A stretch of 56,718 bases of DNA, from the NCBI GenBank assembly GCA_016292045.1, contig JAEEZX010000063.1, positions 1 through 56,718 of the forward strand, given 5' to 3'. Below the pieces are notes generated by a model. That model had not been told where the DNA came from, did no database searches, and worked only from the letters and a program-made list of their open reading frames with translations. Each line of letters starts with the position of its first letter. Position 1 is the first letter of the stretch. The position numbers and the translations under genes are program-made. Shown piece by piece: positions 1 through 6,084 of the stretch. The DNA is from Bacteroidaceae bacterium. Its GTDB lineage: Bacteria > Bacteroidota > Bacteroidia > Bacteroidales > Bacteroidaceae.

Positions 1-131
1 CCGTCTGAGCCTCGCTTTAGGTGGAGGCCGCTGCTGTGCATGAGGTAAGTGCGGGTAGGCTGTGTGAACTGGGACTGCGCAGAGGCCATAAGGCTGATGG
101 CAGTCAGTACGATAAGTGATGTCATTTTCAT
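1..131 (-). CDS. Secreted protein, N-terminal fragment (cut by window edge)
   Basis: An open frame begins with an ATG at 131 and runs off the left end of the window, so only 43 residues are visible. They start MKMTSLIVLTAISLMASAQ, a convincing Sec signal peptide with a likely cleavage site after the alanine before Gln19. The mature start (SQFTQPTRTYLMHSSG) does not reveal a family. The gene lies 36 bp downstream of the flavodoxin-cyclophilin gene on the same strand and is probably the last visible member of the operon driven from about 2900. Function unknown. Confidence 0.6.
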   Translation of the reverse strand, partial: MKMTSLIVLTAISLMASAQSQFTQPTRTYLMHSSGLHLKRGSD

Positions 132-167
132 GCGATATAGTGATTCATAATTGATGCTGTTTCGGTG

Positions 168-1277
168 TTATAATACTATCTTCTTTCCATTCACTATATA
201 AATGCCGTGTGTAGGGTTAGTTACTTTTTGCCCATTCAGTGAATAATACACATTTTCGCCCTTGGTTGAAGGGGTGGAGGCCATGTTTCTGATGCCTGTG
301 GGCTTGGTCAGCGACAGGGTCACTTTTATATCGTTTTGACCTGCCTTCAGGAAGGTGCGCAGCTGGCTTTCCGATAGCCCGTCGATATGTCCCAGACGTG
401 TATAGCTCCAGGAGTTGGAACCGTAGAACAGACAGATATTGCTGCCGTTGTAGAGAATCACGTCGCCGGGCTGAGCCGTCATCTGCTGGTTGCTGGTGGG
501 CAGGGAGAAGCCTAATGCTCCCCAAATCTCAAAGCCGCCGCTGCTGTTGAGCGTCATGGTGACATCCCCCTGCTGTAACTTTGCAATAAGAATTTGGACT
601 GCGTCATTATCAACCAGTGTCACGCTTTGTGTCTGTTCGCCGACGGTGATGTACATCTTATCCGCAGAAGTATCTTCATCAGAGAAATTCTGCGTCTTGA
701 GCCAGCTTTCTATCAGTGAGGCGCGATTGCCGTGGTTGCTGGCTTTAATCCACAGTGCATCGCCCATCCATGTGACATCAGGCAACAGTCGCTTGGCATC
801 TGCCACCACACCGCTGATGCCGCTCGAATGACTTGATACAATTATGCCGACATGCTTTTCTGACATCTGAGAAGCACTCTGGAAGAGGTAGGTCTGCATG
901 ATGGCCGCCATCTGGCTCCACCACAGCGGGGTGACAATGATGATGTTTTTGTAGTCGTTGAGTGATGTGGTTACAGGGTCAATGGGCGGGTAACTGCCGG
1001 CATCGTTGGGATTGGCTTTGATGGTATTCAGCAACTGTGTACCGAGGGCATAGTTGTTTGCCTCGTACCTCAGTCCCTTTTCGGCAGGCCGGATTTCGAG
1101 GACGTCGGCCTCAATCTGACCGGTCAGTGTATTTACTATCTCGCGGCAGTTGCCTGTGTAGCTGTAATATACCACAAGTGTCTTGCCAGTATTGGCAGGC
1201 CCCTCCGCTTTTACTTCATTGTCGGAAGAGCAGCAGCTGAAAAACAGCGTTGCCAAAGACAGCAGAATCTGTTTCAT
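168..1277 (-). CDS. Flavodoxin domain fused to cyclophilin-like domain, secreted or lipoprotein
   Basis: 369 residues. The N-terminus is a hydrophobic signal followed by two adjacent cysteines (FFSCCSS), so it is probably a lipoprotein. Residues about 30-200 form a flavodoxin-like domain: a beta strand KTLVVYYSYTGN carries the FMN phosphate loop (SYTGN), and IIIVTPLWWS is the second flavin-contact region. Residues about 207-300 (MYITVGEQTQSVTL to RLGHIDG) match the cyclophilin-like fold domain often encoded beside such flavodoxins. The last 26 residues (YYSLNGQKV, GIYIVNGKK) look like the C-terminal tail common in secreted Prevotella proteins, perhaps a sorting or anchoring signal. It starts 2 bp after the stop of the monooxygenase gene. 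Inferred role: extracytoplasmic or periplasmic redox partner of the dehydrogenase module; substrate unknown. Confidence 0.8.
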   Translation of the reverse strand: MKQILLSLATLFFSCCSSDNEVKAEGPANTGKTLVVYYSYTGNCREIVNTLTGQIEADVLEIRPAEKGLRYEANNYALGTQLLNTIKANPNDAGSYPPIDPVTTSLNDYKNIIIVTPLWWSQMAAIMQTYLFQSASQMSEKHVGIIVSSHSSGISGVVADAKRLLPDVTWMGDALWIKASNHGNRASLIESWLKTQNFSDEDTSADKMYITVGEQTQSVTLVDNDAVQILIAKLQQGDVTMTLNSSGGFEIWGALGFSLPTSNQQMTAQPGDVILYNGSNICLFYGSNSWSYTRLGHIDGLSESQLRTFLKAGQNDIKVTLSLTKPTGIRNMASTPSTKGENVYYSLNGQKVTNPTHGIYIVNGKKIVL

Positions 1278-1279
1278 CG

Positions 1280-1672
1280 TTATTTTTGTTTTTTGAATAT
1301 AAGTTTCATCGTCTCCGGGTCGAGTGGCTTCATGGTTGGCAGTCTGAGGCTTTTCACCATGTGGAGCGTACCTGTCTTGTATTTCTGGAAATGGTCTGTT
1401 TTTAGGTGCTGTTGATAGACCTCCTCCGAAGCGTAGATTTCAAGGATGCGAATCTGTGTGGAGTCCTCCGCGCTCTGCATCGGGAAGAGACAGATGACAC
1501 CGGGCTCACGCTCCATGCTAAGGCGGTCCACCTCGTTGGCAATGGCCAGATATTCGTTGAGATACTGAGGATAGACCTCAATCTCGGCAATGCGGACTAT
1601 CACGCCCTTAGCGAAACCGTTTGCTGCTATCATAAGACCCAGCAATAACATTGAACATTGAACATTGAGCAT
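1280..1672 (-). CDS. Putative quinol monooxygenase (ABM fold)
   Basis: 130 residues if the ATG at 1672 is used. An antibiotic-biosynthesis-monooxygenase (ABM) dimeric alpha-beta barrel spans residues about 24-110. It is recognised from VIVRIAEIEVYPQYLNEYLA, the REPGVICLFPM strand, ILEIYASEEVYQQHLKTDHF with its conserved His, and a C-terminal strand. Relatives such as YgiN act on quinols. Start choice is uncertain: the first seven residues (MLNVQCS) are encoded by a 7-bp tandem array, and the in-frame ATG at 1651 (MLLLGLMIAANGFAKG) would give a cleaner signal-like N-terminus. Either way the protein appears exported. It sits between the YqhD-like dehydrogenase and the flavodoxin fusion in one operon. 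Confidence 0.75.
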   Translation of the reverse strand: MLNVQCSMLLLGLMIAANGFAKGVIVRIAEIEVYPQYLNEYLAIANEVDRLSMEREPGVICLFPMQSAEDSTQIRILEIYASEEVYQQHLKTDHFQKYKTGTLHMVKSLRLPTMKPLDPETMKLIFKKQK

Positions 1673-1716
1673 TGAACTCTAAACTCTAAACTGTCAACTG
1701 TCAACTATAAACTGTC
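1647..1716. repeat. 7-bp tandem array, ten units, at a gene junction
   Basis: Ten heptamers run in perfect register on the plus strand: AACATTG three times, AGCATTG, AACTCTA twice, AACTGTC twice, AACTATA, AACTGTC. Every unit but one begins AAC; variants come mostly in adjacent identical copies. The array covers the last codons and stop of the dehydrogenase gene, the whole spacer, and the first codons of the monooxygenase gene. Similar 7-bp arrays occur at 5890-5924 and 56056-56104. Confidence 0.9.
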
Positions 1717-2871
1717 CTTCAGCACCTGCACGACTTCGTCACGATTCAGGATGTAATAGCCGCCCTGGCAGATGGGGCAGGCGTCGGCCATGCCTTCAAT
1801 CAGCTCCGGCTTGGCGCCGCAGTCGGTGATGTTCATCGCCAGTCCCAGCTCGCGCATCCACTGTTCCATCGTCTCAAGACCTTCCATTGCAATCTGCTCG
1901 TCGGTCTTGCCTTCTGCCGACACGTTCCATACGTTCATGGCCAGACGCTTGAACTTTTGCACGGCATCGGGCGACTTGCGGATGAGCAGACGGTAGTAGG
2001 CACCGCTGACGGCTGCGAGTGTATGACCGTGCGTGGCATCGGTAAAGGCGGCTACGGCCTGTCCCAGCATGTGCACCATCCAGTCGGTGGCTTTTGCGCG
2101 GTCGATGAGGGTGTTGAGTGCCCAGGTGGCTGTCCACATGATGTTGGAGCGAGCCTCGTAGTCCTCTGGGTTGACATTAGCCTTGCGTGAACTTACGATG
2201 AGTGAACGCATCAGTCCCTCTGCGATATAGTCGCTGGTGTTGTCGTCGGTGCCGGAGAGATACTGCTCCAGGATGTGACTCATTATGTCGTAGATGCCGG
2301 CCACCATCTGATACTTGGGAACGGTGAAGGTGAAGCGGGGATTCAGGATGGCAAAGTCGGGATTGCGGAAGTTATAGAACATCTTGCGGTTTTCCGAGTG
2401 ACTGGAAATCACCGAACAGCTGTCCATCTCAGAACCTGTGCCTGCCATCGTCAGTACACAGCCTACGGGAATCCAGCGGCAGGTCATCGGCTGCCAGTTC
2501 TTGAAGTAATACTCCCAGGGGTCGCCATCGTACCAAGCGCTTCCGGCCACGGCCTTACAGTAGTCAACAGTGGAACCGCCGCCCACGCCAAGGATGAAAT
2601 CGACGTTCTCCTGGCGAGCAGTGCGGGCACCCTCCAACACCTTCTCGATAGTAGGGTTGGGCATCACACCGGCAATCTCCACCACCTCGCAGCCAGCCTT
2701 TTTCAGTTCGGCCGTCACCTGGTCGTAGATGCCGTTGCGCTTGATGCTGCCGCCGCCATAGCAGAGCATCACCTTCTTGCCGTAGTGGGTTAGTTCTTCA
2801 CTCAGTTTGCTCAAAGAATCCTCACCGAAATGCAACTTGGTTGGATTGTGGAATGTAAAATTGCCTAACAT
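1705..2871 (-). CDS. YqhD-like iron-containing alcohol/aldehyde dehydrogenase
   Basis: 388 residues, almost exactly the length of E. coli YqhD. It is a group III metal-dependent alcohol dehydrogenase that reduces aldehydes with NAD(P)H in the cytoplasm. The N-terminal Rossmann-like half carries YGGGS near residue 40 and GVGGGSTVDYCKA near 95. The C-terminal helical half carries the metal ligands as DIMSH (Asp and His four apart), then VHMLGQ and THGHTLA (two His fourteen apart), the YqhD spacing. It is the first gene of a minus-strand operon with the ABM and flavodoxin genes, and is divergent from an AraC regulator, as yqhD is beside yqhC. A TAATTTTG promoter lies about 29 bp upstream of the ATG. 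Its stop codon lies in the 7-bp array. Confidence 0.9.
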   Translation of the reverse strand: MLGNFTFHNPTKLHFGEDSLSKLSEELTHYGKKVMLCYGGGSIKRNGIYDQVTAELKKAGCEVVEIAGVMPNPTIEKVLEGARTARQENVDFILGVGGGSTVDYCKAVAGSAWYDGDPWEYYFKNWQPMTCRWIPVGCVLTMAGTGSEMDSCSVISSHSENRKMFYNFRNPDFAILNPRFTFTVPKYQMVAGIYDIMSHILEQYLSGTDDNTSDYIAEGLMRSLIVSSRKANVNPEDYEARSNIMWTATWALNTLIDRAKATDWMVHMLGQAVAAFTDATHGHTLAAVSGAYYRLLIRKSPDAVQKFKRLAMNVWNVSAEGKTDEQIAMEGLETMEQWMRELGLAMNITDCGAKPELIEGMADACPICQGGYYILNRDEVVQVLKDSL

Positions 2872-2899
2872 ATTCTATGCTTTTTAAAGTTTTCGGATG

Positions 2900-2907
2900 C
2901 AAAATTA
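2900..2907 (-). promoter_or_regulatory. -7 promoter element of the dehydrogenase operon
   Basis: On the minus strand this reads TAATTTTG, a full match to the Bacteroidetes -7 consensus TAnnTTTG. It leaves a leader of roughly 25 nt to the ATG at 2871. No good -33 TTTG is seen at the usual spacing, which would fit dependence on an activator such as the divergent AraC protein (inference). Confidence 0.6.
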
Positions 2908-3025
2908 CGGAGTTTAACCGAAAAGAGTGTTACATAAACCGGATAATCATATACCAATTTCGCAGAAAGTGGTTGTAAAACATAAAATAACTACCATTTT
3001 TTGATGGCGCTGATGTGTTTTTTTG

Positions 3026-3033
3026 TAATTTTG
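3026..3033 (+). promoter_or_regulatory. -7 promoter element of araC-type gene
   Basis: TAATTTTG matches TAnnTTTG. Its G is only 8 bp upstream of the ATG at 3042, so transcription should begin within a few bases of the start codon. A TTTG at 3000-3003 could be the -33 box although the spacing (22 bp) is slightly long. Confidence 0.6.
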
Positions 3034-3041
3034 CTGCGAAT

Positions 3042-3935
3042 ATGAGGAAAATTCTGAGAGTTGACAGTCCCAACGATTATGCACGATTTGTGGAAGCTCC
3101 TGTGTTGCACCCACTGGTCAGCATCATCCATTATGACGAGTTGGCGCCTTTTCGTCACAGCCTGAACAACTATGGCGTGTATGGGTTGTTCATCCAGCGT
3201 CAGTTCCCCCATAATCTCTCTTATGGCATGCGGAAATTGCAGGTGAGCGATGGTTCCATCATTGCCGTGGAGCCCGGTCAGATAGGCGGCTTGGAAGACA
3301 ACGGCGAGCGCATCTCGTTGTGCGGTTGGGTGTTGTTGTGGTCGCCCGAACTGTTGCACGGCAGCGAGTTGGAGCGTCAGATAGACCGCTATCAGTTCTT
3401 CTCGTATTTCTTTGATGGCTCGCTGCGCATGGAGCCCGGCGAGTGGCTCTGTATCACGCAGTTGGTGGCGCAGATGCGACAGGAGTTGCAGACGCACGAG
3501 GATTCGCCCTCTTTGCGAAAAGTGCTGCAGGCTTATCTGCGTCTGATACTGGAATACTGCAACCGCATCTATCTTCGCCAAATGTCCGAAGGGGAGACTG
3601 GCAACAGCGATCTGCTGAAACGCTTTCATGATTTGCTACAACAGTATTTTCGGGAGAACAGACAGTTGGCAAAGGGCCTGCCGACAGTGACCTGGTGCGC
3701 CTCAGAATTGGCTTATTCGCCACGCTACTTAGGCGATATCATCCACAAAGCCACCGGCGGCACGGCTATCGGCTACATCCACAACTACATCATCAATCAG
3801 GCGAAAAGTCTGCTGATGCAGGGGCATAACATCAGCGAGACCTCCCGTCTGCTGGGATTTGATTTCCCACACCATTTCACCCGCATGTTTAAGCGTATCA
3901 CAGGTCTGACACCCAGTGAGTTTTTGGGTAAATAA
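3042..3935 (+). CDS. AraC family transcriptional regulator (YqhC-like position)
   Basis: 297 residues from the ATG at 3042. An in-frame GTG at 3015 is rejected because the promoter -7 box lies downstream of it. The first ~190 residues form a ligand-sensing region without obvious catalytic motifs. The last ~100 residues are a double helix-turn-helix of the AraC/XylS type: SELAYSPRYLGDIIHKATG is the first HTH, and NISETSRLLGFDFPHHFTRM with FKRITGLTPSEF is the second HTH and signature. Divergent transcription from a YqhD-like dehydrogenase operon suggests that it activates that operon, perhaps in response to aldehydes, by analogy with YqhC. The actual inducer cannot be read from the sequence. 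Confidence 0.88.
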   Translation: MRKILRVDSPNDYARFVEAPVLHPLVSIIHYDELAPFRHSLNNYGVYGLFIQRQFPHNLSYGMRKLQVSDGSIIAVEPGQIGGLEDNGERISLCGWVLLWSPELLHGSELERQIDRYQFFSYFFDGSLRMEPGEWLCITQLVAQMRQELQTHEDSPSLRKVLQAYLRLILEYCNRIYLRQMSEGETGNSDLLKRFHDLLQQYFRENRQLAKGLPTVTWCASELAYSPRYLGDIIHKATGGTAIGYIHNYIINQAKSLLMQGHNISETSRLLGFDFPHHFTRMFKRITGLTPSEFLGK

Positions 3936-4189
3936 GCGGGTGTTCTTAACTTTTCTTAATATAAATCGAACAAAAAGAATTGTTTTTCTAGATAAACACG
4001 TAAAAATAGAAAAATGTATCGTACATTTACGCCAAAATTTAATACCGGAAAGACATGAATAAATGTTTCTGCGGATACAATCCGCGAGGAACGAACGGGA
4101 CAGCCACTTAGACAATGCCTTTTACGATGCCGTCAACGGAAAGGATTAAACTACAACGGGACAGCGACCTTGCAACGACATTACAGACA

Positions 4190-4250
4190 GTTCGCTCGTT
4201 GCGGACTTCGAGTCCGCTCATTACGGACAAAGAGTTCGCGCGTTGCGGAC
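4190..4250. repeat. 22-bp tandem repeat, three copies with palindromic core
   Basis: A 17-bp unit recurs at 4190-4206, 4212-4228 and 4234-4250: GTTCGCTCGTTGCGGAC, GTCCGCTCATTACGGAC and GTTCGCGCGTTGCGGAC, separated by 5-bp spacers. Across the first spacer, GCGGACT and AGTCCGC form a 7-bp hairpin with a TCG loop (4201-4217). The array ends 45 bp before the -7 box of the downstream gene, so it could be a set of protein-binding sites or a dispersed REP-like element. Confidence 0.75.
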
Positions 4251-4271
4251 AAAAACTTTCTCTTAATTCCC

Positions 4272-4302
4272 TTGGCGGTTTGCTCATTTATTCGTATCTT
4301 TG
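4272..4302 (+). promoter_or_regulatory. Promoter of the small cysteine-containing protein gene
   Basis: A -33-like TTGG (4272-4275) is followed after 19 bp by TATCTTTG (4295-4302), a full match to TAnnTTTG. The ATG is at 4311, leaving a leader of only a few nucleotides. Confidence 0.7.
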
Positions 4303-4310
4303 CACTCGTT

Positions 4311-4751
4311 ATGACAGAACAGGAGATATTCAAGAAGGAAGCTGAGAACGGCTATACGGTGTGTTTTGCAGAACAATGCCCTTTGAAGGAGCAGTGCCTG
4401 CGCTATTTAGTGGGTCGGCAGATGCCCGACACCATGAGTTTTTATCATTGTGTGAATCCTCGCTATCAAGATGTGGGAACAGAACGCTGTTCGCTCTTCC
4501 GCAATTCAAAGAAGGTGAAGTTTGCGAAGGGTATGATGCATATCTTCAATGCCGACATGCCTCGTCGTGTGGAGCCGTATGTACGTCAAGGACTCATCAG
4601 TATGCATTGTCGTACCTATTATTATGAGTATCGCAACGGCACACGCCTCATTTCTCCCGCAATACAAGAAGACGTGCGCAGTCTGTTTCGCGAGGCTGGT
4701 TGGAAGGAGGAAGTACACTTCGACGGTTATGTGGAGGATTATGAATGGTAG
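4311..4751 (+). CDS. Small conserved Bacteroidales protein (DUF6078-like)
   Basis: 146 residues, cytoplasmic, with no signal or membrane segment. The start is set at 4311 (MTEQEIFKKEAENGY) because the promoter -7 box ends 8 bp before it; the longer frame upstream crosses repeat DNA. The N-terminal half has five cysteines: CFAEQCPLKEQC is a CxxxxxCxxxxxC cluster followed by a further cysteine in YHCVNPRY and one in ERCSLF, so metal binding is plausible. The C-terminal half is basic and aromatic (HCRTYYYEYRNG). I associate it with DUF6078 from memory, without a search. Function unknown. It converges on mnmE with a 34-bp gap. Confidence 0.75.
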   Translation: MTEQEIFKKEAENGYTVCFAEQCPLKEQCLRYLVGRQMPDTMSFYHCVNPRYQDVGTERCSLFRNSKKVKFAKGMMHIFNADMPRRVEPYVRQGLISMHCRTYYYEYRNGTRLISPAIQEDVRSLFREAGWKEEVHFDGYVEDYEW

Positions 4752-4785
4752 AATTAAGCTTTTGCTTAATCGTGCCACGCAGAAT

Positions 4786-6084
4786 CTACTTTCCGACGCA
4801 GAAGTGCGAGAAGATGTTTTGGAGGACTTCGTCGGAGGTGATGGTGCCGCCGGTGATTTCACCCAGATGCTGAAGACACAGGCGCAGGTCCTCGCTGACG
4901 AGGTCGGTGGAAATGCCCTGATGCAGGGCGTCGGTGGCGCGGCGCAGATCACCAAGGGCCAGTTCCAAAGCCTCTTTGTGACGGGCGTTGGAAATGACGG
5001 TGGACGACTGCTCATCGCCGGTGGTTTGCAGCAGCTGCTCCTTGAGGGCATCGATGCCGAGTCCGTTGATGGCCTGGAAATGCTCGCTCTTATTGAGGAT
5101 GCGGATGACACACTGGTCGGCGCGCGGGGTGAAGTCAGGGTAGGGCACACCGGGTTCCGTGACAAGGAGTATGATACGGGCACGCTCTGCGGCGCGCAGC
5201 GAACGCTCGATACCCATCTGCTCCACCGTGTCGCTGGTGTGGCGCAAGCCGGCAGTGTCGATGAAGCGGAAGAGACGGCCTCCGATGGTGACGGTGTCCT
5301 CCACAGTGTCGCGCGTGGTGCCCTGTATGTCGGAGACAATGGCGCGGTCGTCACCGAGCAGTGCGTTGAGCAGTGTGCTCTTGCCCACGTTCGGTGCGCC
5401 GAGGATGGCCACGGGGACGCCCTCCTTGATGGCATTGCCCTCGCGGAAGGAGCTGATGAGCAGCGAGATATGCTTGTCGAGAGCGCCGATGAGCGTGAAG
5501 AGCTCGCTGCGGTCGGCAAACTCCACATCCTGGTCGGAGAAGTCGAGCTCAAGTTCCATGAGCGATGTGAGACGGAGCAACTGGTCGCGCAGCTGGTGCA
5601 GCCGTGTGGTGATACCGCCGCGCAGTTGTGACAGAGCCAGACGGTGCTGCGAAGCGTTCTCGGAGGCGATGAGGTCGGCCACGGCTTCTGCCTGCGAGAG
5701 ATCCATCTTACCGGCGAGGAAGGCACGCTTGGTGAATTCACCCGGCTGGGCAAGACGGGCTCCTGCCGCGCAGAGAGCGTCCAGCACACGTTGCAGGATG
5801 TAGCGCGAACCGTGACAGGATATTTCGACAGCATCTTCGCCGGTATAGCTGTGTGGAGCACGGAATATGGAGACCAACACCTCGTCGATGAGGTTTGAGG
5901 TTTGAGGTTTGAGGTTTGAGGTTTTGTCAATGATGTGTCCGTAGTGGATGGTGTTGGGACGGGCGCTGGTCAGGTCCTTGGAGAAGATGCCGGAAGTGAT
6001 GCTCATGGCATCGGGACCCGATACACGGACGATACCGATGGCACCTCCCGTAGCTGTGGCTATGGCGCAGATTGTGTCAGTCAT
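4786..6084 (-). CDS. mnmE: tRNA modification GTPase MnmE (TrmE), shortened G domain
   Basis: 432 residues. With MnmG it makes the cmnm5 group on U34 of certain tRNAs, using GTP, K+ and a folate C1 unit. The N-terminal folate-binding domain is present (ICAIATATGGAIGIVRVSG; PHSYTGEDAVEISCHG). The G domain has GAPNVGKS (229-236), GTTRDT (255-260) and DTAG (276-279). The C-terminus is the canonical FSHFCVGK, whose Cys is catalytic in the family. Oddities: G4 reads NKSE (331-334) instead of NKxD, and G5 is reached within a few residues, so about 25-30 residues normally between them are missing. Residues 54-65 (KTSNLKPQTSNL) are encoded by a 7-bp tandem array. The ATG directly follows the TAA of the upstream phosphorylase gene. 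Confidence 0.95.
   Translation of the reverse strand: MTDTICAIATATGGAIGIVRVSGPDAMSITSGIFSKDLTSARPNTIHYGHIIDKTSNLKPQTSNLIDEVLVSIFRAPHSYTGEDAVEISCHGSRYILQRVLDALCAAGARLAQPGEFTKRAFLAGKMDLSQAEAVADLIASENASQHRLALSQLRGGITTRLHQLRDQLLRLTSLMELELDFSDQDVEFADRSELFTLIGALDKHISLLISSFREGNAIKEGVPVAILGAPNVGKSTLLNALLGDDRAIVSDIQGTTRDTVEDTVTIGGRLFRFIDTAGLRHTSDTVEQMGIERSLRAAERARIILLVTEPGVPYPDFTPRADQCVIRILNKSEHFQAINGLGIDALKEQLLQTTGDEQSSTVISNARHKEALELALGDLRRATDALHQGISTDLVSEDLRLCLQHLGEITGGTITSDEVLQNIFSHFCVGK
5890..5924. repeat. 7-bp tandem array inside mnmE, five units
   Basis: Five perfect copies of GAGGTTT (plus strand) lie in frame within mnmE. Because 7 is not a multiple of 3, the array reads as a 7-residue peptide period (TSNLKPQ) and contains no stop in the used frame. 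It falls in a loop between two conserved blocks of the N-terminal domain, so the protein probably tolerates it. Confidence 0.95.

Larger units (their letters stand above)
3936..4310. other. 375-bp gap: inverted repeat, direct repeats, promoter at its right end
   Basis: No convincing protein gene is seen. From left to right it holds an inverted repeat at 4012-4028 (AAATGTA/TACATTT around TCG); an 18-codon ORF at 4055-4111 of doubtful status; two copies of ACGGGACAGC at about 4096 and 4157; a three-copy 22-bp repeat at 4190-4250; then a typical promoter ending at 4302. The layout suggests an extragenic repeat element inserted upstream of the promoter. Confidence 0.6.

Noticed and set aside
1647..1716. 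Possibility that the short tandem arrays are CRISPR or VNTR coding repeats
   Set aside because: Units are 7-11 bp with no spacers and no cas genes, so CRISPR is excluded. They are not coding repeats because they cross stop, spacer and start.
4055..4111. 18-codon ORF (starts MNKCFCGYNPRG)
   Set aside because: It has an ATG and a purine-rich stretch in front, but no promoter, and it lies within repeat-derived DNA. Too short to support without conservation data.
4115..4345. Plus-strand frame of 76 codons upstream of the small cysteine protein gene
   Set aside because: It reads through the 22-bp repeats and the promoter; composition is repeat-derived and it overlaps the real gene.
4506..5930. 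474-codon minus-strand frame overlapping mnmE in another reading frame
   Set aside because: Ser/Ala/Arg-rich out-of-frame translation of mnmE; the true frame has every MnmE motif.
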